From NCBI GenBank assembly GCA_963703605.1, contig CAVPFC010000055.1, forward strand, positions 1 to 64,000: a stretch of 64,000 bases of DNA. Direction: 5' to 3'. Both the position numbers and the translations under genes were made by a program. The notes beneath the pieces were generated by a model. It was not told the origin of the DNA. It saw only the letters and a list, made by a program, of their open reading frames with translations, and did no database searches. This stretch comes from DASXKD01 sp963703605 (GTDB lineage: Bacteria > Actinomycetota > Actinomycetes > Streptosporangiales > Streptosporangiaceae). Every line of letters starts with the position of its first letter. Position 1 is the stretch's first letter. Of the stretch, positions 18,014 through 25,728 are shown piece after piece.

Positions 18014-19126
18014 ATGCCCGAGATTCATGCGCAGCGCCGCGAGCGGCTGCGAGCGGCGGTAGCCGCCGGCGACGCGGACGCCGCGCTCATCACCACGCTC
18101 GTCAACGTGCGCTACCTCACCGGCCTGGCCAGCTCCAACGCGGCCCTGCTCGTTCCCGCCGAGGGAGCACCGGTGCTCGCCACCGATTCCAGGTACGCCC
18201 TCGCGGCCGAGCGCGACTGTCCCGACGTCGAGTTGCTCACCATCCGCGCCGTCGAGGGAGCCCTCGCTGAGTTCGCCGTCAGCCGGGGGATGAGCCGGCT
18301 GGCGTTCGAGGCGCAGGAGGTGACCGTCGAGCGCCACACGGCACTCGCCGCCACCGACGGCCTGGCCCTGCTCGTGCCGTTCGGCCACCGCGTGGAAGAG
18401 CTTCGCGTGGTCAAGGACGACGGCGAGCTGGCCCTGCTCGCCCGCGCCTGCGAGATCACCGGCTGGGCATTCGATCAGGCGGTACCGCGCATCCGGGCCG
18501 GGATGACCGAGCGCGAGCTGGCGGTGCTCATCGAGCGCGCCATGGTCGACGCCGGGGCCGAGAGCCCGGCCTTCGACACCATCGTGGCCAGCGGCCCGAA
18601 CGGGGCGATCCCGCACCACGCCCCGGGGGAGCGCCGCTTCGAGCCCGGCGACATGATCACCGTCGACTGCGGGGCCCGCTACGGTGGCTACCACGCCGAC
18701 ATGACCCGGACGGTCGCGCTCGGCGAGCCTGCCGCCTGGCAGCTGGAGATCTACGGGCTGGTCGCCGCGGCCCAGCGGGCCGGGATCGACGCGGCCACCG
18801 ACGGCGCGGCCGCGGCGGACGTGGACGCGGCGGCGCGGGACCTCATCGCCGAGGCGGGTTACGGGGAGCAGTTCGGCCACGGCCTCGGGCACGGCGTGGG
18901 GCTGGAGATCCATGAGGCACCGCTAGTGGGGCAGGCGAAGCCGGGTAGACTCGGGGACCGGGTTCCCATCACCGTCGAACCGGGCATCTACCTGCCCGGC
19001 AAGGGCGGAGTAAGGATTGAGGACACCCTGGTGGTTCGTTCCGGGGCCGGGTCCGCGGCCGCCCGTGACCTGCTCACCACGACCGAGACCGTTACCCCAG
19101 GGGAGCTGCTCGTCCTCGGGCCCTGA
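18014..19126 (+). CDS. pepQ: Xaa-Pro aminopeptidase/dipeptidase (M24B)
   Basis: The 370-residue product has the creatinase-like N-terminal domain (ALITTLVNVRYLTGLASSNAALLV) and the pita-bread metallopeptidase domain. Metal ligands are visible in ITVDCGARYGGYHADMTRT (Asp, Asp), FGHGLGHGVGLEIHE (His), ITVEPGIYLPGKGGVRIEDT (Glu, Glu). It removes or cleaves at Xaa-Pro bonds in the cytoplasm. Its place directly before efp is conserved in actinobacteria and other phyla. ATG 18014 follows GGGTCGGGGG. The symbol pepQ or pepP is equally usable. Confidence 0.92.
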   Translation: MPEIHAQRRERLRAAVAAGDADAALITTLVNVRYLTGLASSNAALLVPAEGAPVLATDSRYALAAERDCPDVELLTIRAVEGALAEFAVSRGMSRLAFEAQEVTVERHTALAATDGLALLVPFGHRVEELRVVKDDGELALLARACEITGWAFDQAVPRIRAGMTERELAVLIERAMVDAGAESPAFDTIVASGPNGAIPHHAPGERRFEPGDMITVDCGARYGGYHADMTRTVALGEPAAWQLEIYGLVAAAQRAGIDAATDGAAAADVDAAARDLIAEAGYGEQFGHGLGHGVGLEIHEAPLVGQAKPGRLGDRVPITVEPGIYLPGKGGVRIEDTLVVRSGAGSAAARDLLTTTETVTPGELLVLGP

Positions 19127-19147
19127 GCTGAGCGTGCCGTACTTCCG

Positions 19148-19224
19148 ACCCCACCACCCCGCGCTCTGCTAGTTCTAACCCCACCACCCCGCGCTCTGCT
19201 AGTTCTAACCCCACCACCCCGCCC
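19148..19224. repeat. 30-bp tandem repeat upstream of efp
   Basis: The unit ACCCCACCACCCCGCGCTCT followed by GCTAGTTCTA is present twice (19148-19177 and 19178-19207), with a third partial copy to about 19224. The copies are near-identical. The array fills almost the whole pepQ-efp gap and ends about 25 bases before the efp start, so it lies in the efp leader or promoter. Confidence 0.9.
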
Positions 19225-19249
19225 TAGGTACCCAGGAGAGACGACAACC

Positions 19250-19807
19250 GTGGCCACCACGAACGACCTCAAGAACGGCATGACCCTCAACATCGACGGC
19301 CAGCTCTGGAGCGTCGTGGACTTCCAGCACGTCAAGCCCGGCAAGGGTGGCGCCTTCGTGCGCACCAAGCTCAAGAACGTGCTGTCCGGAAAGGTGGTCG
19401 ACCGGACCTTCAACGCCGGGGTCAAGGTCGACGTCGCCACGGTGGACCGGCGGGAGATGCAGTACCTCTACCGGGAGGGCGAGGACTTCGTCTTCATGGA
19501 CACCCAGGACTACGACCAGCCGCGGATCCCGGCGGCCACGGTCGGCGATGCCGCCAGCTACCTGCTGGAAGATCAGACCGCCGTGGTGGCCTTCAACGAC
19601 GGGAACCCGCTGTACGTGGAGCTGCCCGCCGCCGTGGAGCTGACCGTCCGCCAGACTGACCCCGGGGTCCAGGGAGACCGGTCCACCGGCGGCACCAAGC
19701 CGGCCACGCTGGAGACCGGTGTCCAGATCCAGGTGCCGCTGTTCATCACCACCGGCGAGAAGATCAAGGTGGACACGCGTACCGGCGAATACCTCAGCCG
19801 CGCGTGA
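19250..19807 (+). CDS. efp: Elongation factor P
   Basis: The 185-residue size and sequence are standard for EF-P, which binds ribosomes stalled at polyproline. The KOW-like domain reads LKNGMTLNIDGQLWSVVDFQHVKPGKGGAFVRTKLKNV (in parts, residues 7-45); the tip lysine is in KPGKGGAF. The OB-domain signature LETGVQIQVPLFITTGEKIKVDTRTGEYLSRA is at the C-terminus. The GTG start follows AGGAGAG by 9-10 bases. nusB is 140 bases downstream, as in many actinobacteria. Confidence 0.97.
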   Translation: MATTNDLKNGMTLNIDGQLWSVVDFQHVKPGKGGAFVRTKLKNVLSGKVVDRTFNAGVKVDVATVDRREMQYLYREGEDFVFMDTQDYDQPRIPAATVGDAASYLLEDQTAVVAFNDGNPLYVELPAAVELTVRQTDPGVQGDRSTGGTKPATLETGVQIQVPLFITTGEKIKVDTRTGEYLSRA

Positions 19808-19844
19808 GCTATTCCCTGGGCCGCCGCCCGCTCTGCCGATTCGC

Positions 19845-19943
19845 GCCTCCGGCACGACCACACGCAGTGTTTTCTGGCGCGCCTCCGGCACGCGCCGCAG
19901 CCTGTGCGCCTCCGGCACGATGGCCCGCGAGGGCGGCAATGAA
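19845..19943. repeat. Three copies of GCGCCTCCGGCACG before nusB
   Basis: The 14-base unit occurs at about 19849, 19881 and 19909 in the efp-nusB gap. The last copy continues as ATGGCCCGCGAGGGCGGCAATG. The same string, with small changes, occurs inverted at about 15752-15795 in the 5' part of the ABC permease gene. This marks an interspersed repeat family in this genome. Confidence 0.8.
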
Positions 19944-19948
19944 GCACG

Positions 19949-20359
19949 ATGCCCGCGCGTAGCAAGGCCCGCAAGCGGGCGCTGGATGTGCTGTTCGAGG
20001 CGGAGTTGCGCGGCGAGCCGGTGCTGGAGATCCTCAGCGAGCGCGCCGCGGAGCAGGAGCCGCCCCTGCCCGCCTACGCCAGCGAGCTGGTCACCGGGGT
20101 GCAGGCGCACCGCGCGCGGATCGACGAGCTGCTGGCCGATCACTCCCACGGGTGGTCGCTGGACCGGATGCCCGCGGTGGACCGGAACATCCTGCGGATC
20201 GGCGCCTACGAGCTGCTCTGGGAAGACCAGGTCCCCGACGCGGTGGCCATCAACGAAGCCGTCCAGCTCGCCCGCGATCTCTCCACCGAGGGGTCACCCG
20301 CGTTCGTCAACGGGCTGCTGGCCCGGCTGCTCGAGCTCAAGCCCACGCTCAGCCTGTGA
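19949..20359 (+). CDS. nusB: Transcription antitermination factor NusB
   Basis: The 136-residue all-helical RNA-binding protein pairs with NusE (S10) on boxA RNA in rRNA transcription. The family start KARKRALDVLFEAELRGEPVLEIL, the middle LADHSHGWSLDRMPAVDRNILRIGAYELLW and the end EAVQLARDLSTEGSPAFVNGLLARL match well. The ATG lies about 10 bases after GAGGGCGG, supplied by the repeat upstream. Downstream the next gene is convergent; the pyr operon common here in relatives is absent. Confidence 0.95.
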   Translation: MPARSKARKRALDVLFEAELRGEPVLEILSERAAEQEPPLPAYASELVTGVQAHRARIDELLADHSHGWSLDRMPAVDRNILRIGAYELLWEDQVPDAVAINEAVQLARDLSTEGSPAFVNGLLARLLELKPTLSL

Positions 20360-20391
20360 CCCGCTGGCCCCTGGTCGGCCCCGTCGCACAG

Positions 20392-20409
20392 CCGGGCGCA
20401 GGCGCCCGG
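20392..20409. terminator. Short GC hairpin after nusB
   Basis: Arms CCGGGCG and CGCCCGG flank the loop CAGG. It lies between convergent genes and is a plausible terminator without a T-run. Confidence 0.45.
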
Positions 20410-20426
20410 GGCTCAACCTCGTTGCG

Positions 20427-21113
20427 TTAGGCGGAAGCAAACCGCATGCGCAGGCCGGAGCGGCGAACTACGGACCGGAACCACAGTGTGGAAACACCGA
20501 TGCCGGCCACCGTCAGGCCGACGGTCGCAGCCGTGGACAGGACCATGAACAACTTCAGCGGCTCGGTCACCATCAGCACGCCCAGGCCGGCCGTGAGCAG
20601 CAGGAAGATCCCTGCCCACAGCCAGGTGGCGCCCTGGAAGAAGCGGTGCAGGCCGGGGTGGTGGCTGGTCAGCCGCAGCGCCACGACCTCGGCGGCGAGC
20701 CGCGCGACCAGCGGGTGCGGGCCGCTCGCGGTGCGCGCGAACAGCACGCACATGACCAGGTTGGCGGCAGGGAACTGGAGCAGGTAGATCCATAGCTGCC
20801 CGGTGGCCAGGACCATCACCGTCTGGAGGGTCAGCACTGCCGCGGTGATCGTGAGCAGGCTGGGCACGGTCCCGGTGGCGATCTTGCGGATCAGCACGGT
20901 GAGCCACGTGGCGGCCAGGCCGGCCAGCAGGCCCGCGTCGCGGCCGTACAGCCAGGCCCCGACGGCGAGCGCGCCCAGCGGAAGCCCCGCCGACTCGACG
21001 AAGCTCCAGGTGATCGTCCACAGGAGCCGCAACGGCCGGGGGAACTCCACGTGCTCAGGCATGCCCGCGAGCCTAAGCGCTCGCCCGGCGAGCCGGTAGC
21101 CGAAGCGCAACAA
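20427..21113 (-). CDS. Multi-pass membrane protein, possibly DUF3159/VC0807-like
   Basis: The product of up to 228 residues has about six hydrophobic segments (PLGALAVGAWLYGRDAGLLAGLAATWL, LLTITAAVLTLQTVMVLATG, LWIYLLQFPAANLVMCVLFA, LWAGIFLLLTAGLGVLMV, LFMVLSTAATVGLTVAGIGVSTLWF). A motif pair FFQGATWLWAG and GRDAG recalls small membrane families such as DUF3159 or VC0807, but I am not certain. The start may be TTG 21113 (AGGAAA upstream) or ATG 21062 (211 residues). It is convergent with nusB. Function is unknown. Confidence 0.65.
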   Translation of the reverse strand: MLRFGYRLAGRALRLAGMPEHVEFPRPLRLLWTITWSFVESAGLPLGALAVGAWLYGRDAGLLAGLAATWLTVLIRKIATGTVPSLLTITAAVLTLQTVMVLATGQLWIYLLQFPAANLVMCVLFARTASGPHPLVARLAAEVVALRLTSHHPGLHRFFQGATWLWAGIFLLLTAGLGVLMVTEPLKLFMVLSTAATVGLTVAGIGVSTLWFRSVVRRSGLRMRFASA

Positions 21114-21267
21114 TTCGCAGTCATTTCCTAGAGGTTTCCCTCGCCGGCGACGGCAAACATCAGGGCCGGGCAGCCCTGGCCGCGACCCGGTGTCCCGGCA
21201 GCCGGGAATTGTCGGCCGCCGACACTACAGTTGACCGCAGCGGGCGGGCGGCAGCGAGGAGGACGGC

Positions 21268-22008
21268 GTGGCAGGGACCCCCGTTGTGCGGGACGTGCTG
21301 CAGGCCGTGGTCTCGGCGCTGATCGCGGAAACCGGGCGGGCGCAGCTCGACGTCCTCGACGCGGGCGGCGGTACCGGCGGTTTCGCCGTGCCGCTGGCCG
21401 GCCAGGGACACGCCGTAACGGTTGTGGACCCGAGCCCGGACTCGCTGGCGGCGGCGCAGCGGCGCGCCGCGGAGGCGGGAGTGCCGCTGCGCGCGGTCCA
21501 GGGCGACGTGACCGACCTGCCCGCGGTCGCCGGGGAAAAGAACGTGGACCTGGTGTTGTGCCACAGCGTGCTCGAGTACGTGGACTCGCCGTCCGCCGCG
21601 ATGGCGGCGATCGCCTCGGTGCTGCGGCCCGGCGGGGCGGTCAGCGTGCTCGCGGCCAGTTCCGTGGCGGCCGTCATCCACCGCGCCCTGGCGGGCCGGT
21701 TCGACGACGCGCGCCGGCTGCTGGCGGGCATCGACGCCGGAAGCGAGCAGAGCGCCGGTGACCCCGCGGCGGCGCTCACCCAGACCCGGCGGTTCACTCT
21801 GGCCGGTGTGACGGCGCTGATCGAAGAGGCGGGCCTGCGCCCGGGCGCGGCGCATGGGGTCCGGGTCTTCGCCGACCTGGTACCCCGGGTCGTCGCCGAC
21901 GCCGACCCGCACGCCGCCGAGGCGTTGCGGGCGCTGGAGCAGGCGGCGGCCGCGCACCCGGCGTTCCACGACTACGCCGCGCAGTTCCACGTGCTTGGCT
22001 ACCGGTGA
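21268..22008 (+). CDS. SAM-dependent methyltransferase
   Basis: The 246-residue class I methyltransferase shows motif I VLDAGGGTGGFAVPLA (residues 30-45), the acidic motif VVDPSPDSLAAA, motif II-like NVDLVLCHSVLEYV, and LRPGGAVSVLAA. No substrate-specific domain is visible. The GTG start follows GAGGAGGA. The stop overlaps the GTG start of dinB by four bases. A methyltransferase before dinB is a common actinobacterial arrangement, but no link in function is known to me. Confidence 0.85.
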   Translation: MAGTPVVRDVLQAVVSALIAETGRAQLDVLDAGGGTGGFAVPLAGQGHAVTVVDPSPDSLAAAQRRAAEAGVPLRAVQGDVTDLPAVAGEKNVDLVLCHSVLEYVDSPSAAMAAIASVLRPGGAVSVLAASSVAAVIHRALAGRFDDARRLLAGIDAGSEQSAGDPAAALTQTRRFTLAGVTALIEEAGLRPGAAHGVRVFADLVPRVVADADPHAAEALRALEQAAAAHPAFHDYAAQFHVLGYR

Positions 22009-23255
22009 GCGAGACCAGCGGTACCAGCGGCGGCACGGGGCATGACGACACCGGCTGCCGGATCCTGCACGTGGACATGGACGCCTTCTACGCCAGCGTG
22101 GAGGTCAGGGACCAGCCGGAACTGGCCGGCAAGCCGGTGATCGTGGGCGCCATGGCCAGCCGTGGCGTGGTGCTTTCGGCAACCTACGAGGCCCGCGCGT
22201 TCGGGGTGCGTTCCGCCATGCCGGTGTCCCAGGCGCGGCGGCTGTGCCCCCACGCGATCTTCGTGCCGCCCCGGCACGGGGTCTACGGCGCGGCATCGAA
22301 GGAGATCATGGCGATCTTCCGCTCGGTGACGCCGGACGTGGAGCCGCTGTCCCTGGACGAGGCGTTCCTCGACGTCAGCGGCGCCATCCGGCGGCTCGGG
22401 CCGCCCGCCCACATCGCCGGCCTGATCAGGGCCAGCGTCCACGGCCAGCAGGGCCTGACCTGCTCGGTCGGCGTGGCAAGCACCAAGTTCGTCGCCAAGC
22501 TCGCCTCGACCCTGTGCAAGCCGGATGGGCTGTCCGTCGTCCCCGCCGACCGGGTGCTCGAGTTCCTGCACCCGCTCCCGGTCGCCGCGCTGTGGGGGGT
22601 CGGCGCGCAGACGGGGCAGGCGCTGGCCCGGCTCGGCCTGCGCACCGTCGGGGACATCGCGCACACGCCCGAGGACACGCTCCAGCGGGACCTCGGCGCC
22701 GCCGCGGGCGCGCACCTGGCGGCCCTCGCCTGGGGGCGGGACCCGCGCCCGGTGCTCTCCCGGGTGCCGGACAAGAGCATCGGCGCCGAGGAGACGTTCC
22801 TCACCGACGTGGACGACCCCGCGGTGATCAAGAGGGAACTGCTGCGGCTGTCCGACCGGACGGCACGGGGGCTGCGGGGCGGCGGCTCGGTGGCCAGGAC
22901 GGTGGTCGTGAAGCTGCGCCTGGCCAACTTCAAGACCATCACCCGGTCCCGGACGCTGCCCGAGCCCACCGATGTGGCCAGGAAGATCTACGACACCGCC
23001 TGCGCCCTTTACGAGGGCTCGGGGCTGGACTCACGCGCCCGGCTGCGCCTGGTCGGGGTGCGGGCCAGCGGGCTGATCCCGGCCGGATCGGCCGCCACCC
23101 AGCTGGCGTTCGGCGAGCCGTCCGCCTCGTGGCGCGACGCCGAGCGGGCGGTGGACCGGATCGCGGGCCGGTTCGGCAGGGACATGGTCCGCCCCGCGGC
23201 GCTCGTCCCTCCGGGTGAGCCTGATCACACTCCCGGCGCGGCGGCAAACCCGTGA
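22005..23255 (+). CDS. dinB: DNA polymerase IV
   Basis: The 416-residue Y-family translesion polymerase has the palm start LHVDMDAFYASVEVRDQPELAGKPVIVG, the catalytic pair in LSLDEAFLDVSG, and TCSVGVASTKFVAKLAS with the helix-hairpin-helix region ALWGVGAQTGQALARLGLRTVGDIA. The little finger follows (DKSIGAEETFLTD, RLRLVGVRASGL). QLAFGE near residue 365 may be a beta-clamp-binding motif. The GTG start is coupled to the methyltransferase stop. Confidence 0.95.
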   Translation: MSETSGTSGGTGHDDTGCRILHVDMDAFYASVEVRDQPELAGKPVIVGAMASRGVVLSATYEARAFGVRSAMPVSQARRLCPHAIFVPPRHGVYGAASKEIMAIFRSVTPDVEPLSLDEAFLDVSGAIRRLGPPAHIAGLIRASVHGQQGLTCSVGVASTKFVAKLASTLCKPDGLSVVPADRVLEFLHPLPVAALWGVGAQTGQALARLGLRTVGDIAHTPEDTLQRDLGAAAGAHLAALAWGRDPRPVLSRVPDKSIGAEETFLTDVDDPAVIKRELLRLSDRTARGLRGGGSVARTVVVKLRLANFKTITRSRTLPEPTDVARKIYDTACALYEGSGLDSRARLRLVGVRASGLIPAGSAATQLAFGEPSASWRDAERAVDRIAGRFGRDMVRPAALVPPGEPDHTPGAAANP

Positions 23256-23495
23256 GCGCCGCGCAGTACGGTATGGGCGGTGGCGGCGTCCACACGCAGC
23301 TAGGACATGAGGGGCGTTCCGCCCGCATCAGGCATTCACCGGTCCCTGGGACCCTGCCTGGATGCCCGCCGCCCTCTTTGCCGTCCCGCTACTCTTTCCC
23401 ACCGCACGGCCGCCCTCGTATTGTGGAGGGAAACGAGCGCCGTGAGGCAAGGTCATCGCACCCGTCCCCACGCGAAGAGGTTCATGGGAGGCGCA

Positions 23496-23945
23496 GTGCC
23501 GCTTTCTGATCACGAGCAGCGTCAGCTCGAGCAGATCGAACAGGCGCTCTATTCCGACTACCCAAAGCTGGCACAGTCCGTCAAGTCGCAGGACCCGCGC
23601 GTCCACTACAAGCGCCGCGTGGTCGAGGCGGCGATCGGGTTCGTCATCGGGGTAGGCCTGCTGCTCGCGGGAGTGATCTCGAAGATCATCCCGGTCGGGG
23701 TCGGGGGGTTCCTGGTCATGCTCGCCTGCGCCATGTGGGCGCTGACGAGCTGGCGGCATATGGGCGGGATAGTGAGTGGCCGGGGGCTCGGGGTAGCGCG
23801 CGCACCGGGTGCACCGGCTGCACCGGGTGCGCGGCGTGAGGGACGACGGGGCAAGGGCCGCCGCCGCAGCCGGGACAAGTCGAGGCTCAGCTTTATGGAG
23901 CGGCTCGAGGAGCGCTGGCGCCGCCGCCAAGAGGGCGGGCGCTAG
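23496..23945 (+). CDS. DUF3040 small membrane protein
   Basis: The 149-residue product starts VPLSDHEQRQLEQIEQALYSDYPKLA, the hallmark of DUF3040 proteins. Two membrane helices follow (AAIGFVIGVGLLLAGVISKI and VGVGGFLVMLACAMWAL), then a very basic tail (REGRRGKGRRRSRDKSR). GTG 23496 has GGGAGG seven bases upstream and is favoured over the upstream starts. Genes of this family are usual upstream of the mraZ/dcw region in actinobacteria. Function is unknown. A bipartite hairpin repeat begins right after the stop. Confidence 0.85.
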   Translation: MPLSDHEQRQLEQIEQALYSDYPKLAQSVKSQDPRVHYKRRVVEAAIGFVIGVGLLLAGVISKIIPVGVGGFLVMLACAMWALTSWRHMGGIVSGRGLGVARAPGAPAAPGARREGRRGKGRRRSRDKSRLSFMERLEERWRRRQEGGR

Positions 23946-23969
23946 GCCTCGCGGCCCGGCGGGCTCGCC

Positions 23970-24050
23970 TGCTCGTCGGCCTGCGGCCGCCTTCGCCGTA
24001 GCCGGGCCGCAAACGCCATCCGGGGGGCCGAGCCCCCCAGACCCCCACGA
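23970..24050. repeat. Copy of the bipartite hairpin repeat, after the DUF3040 gene
   Basis: A first stem (CGGCC-TGC-GGCCG, about 23979-23991) is followed by a perfect second stem at 24022-24038 (GGGGGGC, loop CGA, GCCCCCC) and then CAGACCCCCACG. The second stem and tail match copies after ftsZ and divIVA. The element sits directly after a stop codon and before a convergent gene, so it may act as a terminator. Confidence 0.75.
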
Positions 24051-24094
24051 TTTGTGGTTGCTGTCGCCTGTCCGGCTCGCTTGCCGCCGTGCGC

Positions 24095-24757
24095 CTACCG
24101 CTCCCGGACGGTGTAGGTCAGGTGCGTCACCCTCGGGGTGGGCTCGGCGCGGACCGGCTCCAGGGCCACGCGGCCCGCGTCCACGCCCTCGAACAGGCGG
24201 ATTCCGGAGCCGAACAGCACGGGCGACAGCGCGATCGAGAACTCGTCGATCAGGCCGGCGTTCACGTACTCCAGGATCGTCGCGCCGCCGCCCGCGATGC
24301 GGACGTCCCGGTCGCCGGCGGCCTCGCGGGCCTGGTCGAGCGCGGGCTCGATGCCGTCGTTGACAAAGTGGAAGGTGGTGCCGCCCGGCCGCTCCCAGGG
24401 GTCACGCTTGGTGTGCGTCACGACGAAGACCGGGGTGTGGAACGGCGCCTCCTCCGGCCACGCCTGCTCGCCGAGGTCGAACATGCGCTTGCCCATGACG
24501 CTCGCGCCGGTGCGCTCGAACGTCTCCCGCGCGATGTCGTTGTCGCGCCCTTCCTCGCCGCCCTCGCCGAGCTTCAGGTTCTCCCGGAAGAACCGCTGCG
24601 GGAAGATCCACCGCTGCAGTTCCATCCACTGCGCCATCCAGCGCTGCACGTCCGGGTCGTCCCTGCGCTCCTCGGGCGCATTGAAGCCCTCCGTGGACTC
24701 GGGCGCGATGAACCCGTCCAGCGACATCGACACGCTGAAGAACACCTTCCCGGCCAT
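24095..24757 (-). CDS. Dihydrofolate reductase-like protein (RibD C-terminal domain family)
   Basis: The 220-residue protein starts KVFFSVSMSLDGFIAP, the typical first strand of DHFR-like/RibD-C proteins. ASVMGKRMFDLGEQAW and VRIAGGGATILEYVNAGLIDEFSIALSPVLFGSGIRLF match the nucleotide-binding middle and end. These stand-alone proteins probably bind NADPH, but the substrate is unknown; true folate reduction is unlikely. The start shares a base with the stop of the SRPBCC gene, forming a tight arsR-SRPBCC-DHFR operon seen in many actinobacteria. Confidence 0.85.
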   Translation of the reverse strand: MAGKVFFSVSMSLDGFIAPESTEGFNAPEERRDDPDVQRWMAQWMELQRWIFPQRFFRENLKLGEGGEEGRDNDIARETFERTGASVMGKRMFDLGEQAWPEEAPFHTPVFVVTHTKRDPWERPGGTTFHFVNDGIEPALDQAREAAGDRDVRIAGGGATILEYVNAGLIDEFSIALSPVLFGSGIRLFEGVDAGRVALEPVRAEPTPRVTHLTYTVRER

Positions 24758-25263
24758 CAGCCCTCCGCTCCCTTCCGAACGATCTCGGTGACGTAGGCAG
24801 CCAGGTTGCTCAGGGTCTGCTGGCCGGCCTCGATCGCGTGGTACTTCTCGACCACCTCGTCGCGCAGTTCCCTGGTGGGGAACACCGTGTGCATCTCGAT
24901 CCGGGTCGCCGCACCGTCGGGCTCGAACGTCAGGACCGACTCGAAGGCGTTCGGGTCGCCGCGGGACTCACCGTGCAGCAGCGCGATCCGCTCCGGCGGG
25001 GCGATCTCGGTCCAGGAGATCCACTCGGTGTAGTCCGTCCCGTCCGGTCCGTGCATCACGAAGTCCCACTCGCCGCCGACGCGGAACTCGAACGACTGCG
25101 TGGTCGTGGTGAACCCCTCCGGTCCCCACCACCGCGACAGGTGCCGGACCTCGGTGAACGCCTCGAACACCAGCTCCCGTGGGGCGTCGATGACCCGGGA
25201 GATGACGATCTCGCGGTCGGCCGTCGCGGACTGCGCCGGCGCTCCTCGTCCCGTCGTGCTCAT
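24757..25263 (-). CDS. SRPBCC/AHSA1 domain protein
   Basis: The 168-residue product has the START-like AHSA1 fold signature: ISRVIDAPRELVFEAFTEVRHLSRWWGPEGF, then FRVGGEWDFVMHGPDG and VLTFEPDGAATRIEMHTVF. These proteins form a hydrophobic ligand pocket. In this arrangement they are usually paired with an ArsR regulator whose gene lies just upstream; only three bases separate the two. The ligand is unknown. Confidence 0.88.
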   Translation of the reverse strand: MSTTGRGAPAQSATADREIVISRVIDAPRELVFEAFTEVRHLSRWWGPEGFTTTTQSFEFRVGGEWDFVMHGPDGTDYTEWISWTEIAPPERIALLHGESRGDPNAFESVLTFEPDGAATRIEMHTVFPTRELRDEVVEKYHAIEAGQQTLSNLAAYVTEIVRKGAEG

Positions 25264-25266
25264 CAG

Positions 25267-25632
25267 CTACTCCTCCTGCCTTGCCTGCTTCAGGTCCTCC
25301 TGCCTTGCCTGCTTCAGGTCCTGCACGTACGCGTCCAGCCGGTCGAAGCTCTCGCTCCAGAACCGCTCGAACCCGCCGGTCCACTCGTGGACCGGTCGCA
25401 GCCCGCGGGCGTCGAGGCCGTAGAGGCGCTGCTTGCCTGCCTTGCGGTCCCGCACCAGACCGACCTCCCGGAGCACCCGCAGGTGTTTGGACGCGCGCGG
25501 CTGGGTCATCTCCAGCTCCCGGGCCAACTCGGTCACCGGCCGCTCACCCGCCCGCAGCAGCACCAGGATCTCCCGGCGCCGCGGCTCGGCGATCGCGTTG
25601 AAGACGTCCGACGTCGTCGCGGCTCGTGCCAT
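25267..25632 (-). CDS. ArsR-family transcriptional regulator
   Basis: The product of about 121 residues has the ArsR winged helix: VFNAIAEPRRREILVLLRAGERPVTELARELEMTQPRASKHLRVLREVGLVRDRKAGKQRLYGL. It lacks the CxC metal site of ArsR/SmtB metal sensors, so it is of the AHSA1-linked type. ATG 25632 (MARAATTSD) is more likely than 25659. The C-terminus ends in a perfect 24-bp tandem duplication encoding DLKQARQE twice. A dyad at 25641-25662 upstream may be its operator. It heads the arsR-SRPBCC-DHFR operon. Confidence 0.9.
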   Translation of the reverse strand: MARAATTSDVFNAIAEPRRREILVLLRAGERPVTELARELEMTQPRASKHLRVLREVGLVRDRKAGKQRLYGLDARGLRPVHEWTGGFERFWSESFDRLDAYVQDLKQARQEDLKQARQEE

Positions 25633-25640
25633 GCCGCCAT

Positions 25641-25662
25641 CATATGCCCATATCGGCATGTG
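25641..25662. promoter_or_regulatory. Dyad upstream of arsR, candidate operator
   Basis: CATATGCC and GGCATGTG are inverted with one mismatch around six bases. It ends nine bases before the arsR ATG, so binding would block translation-start proximal transcription. Autoregulation is typical of this family. The assignment is inferred. Confidence 0.45.
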
Positions 25663-25728
25663 TAAAGCCGGGAGGAATCAGGCGGGTCATGGTGGGGCAC
25701 GGTGCGGGCGGCGCGGAGCGGGGGGCTA

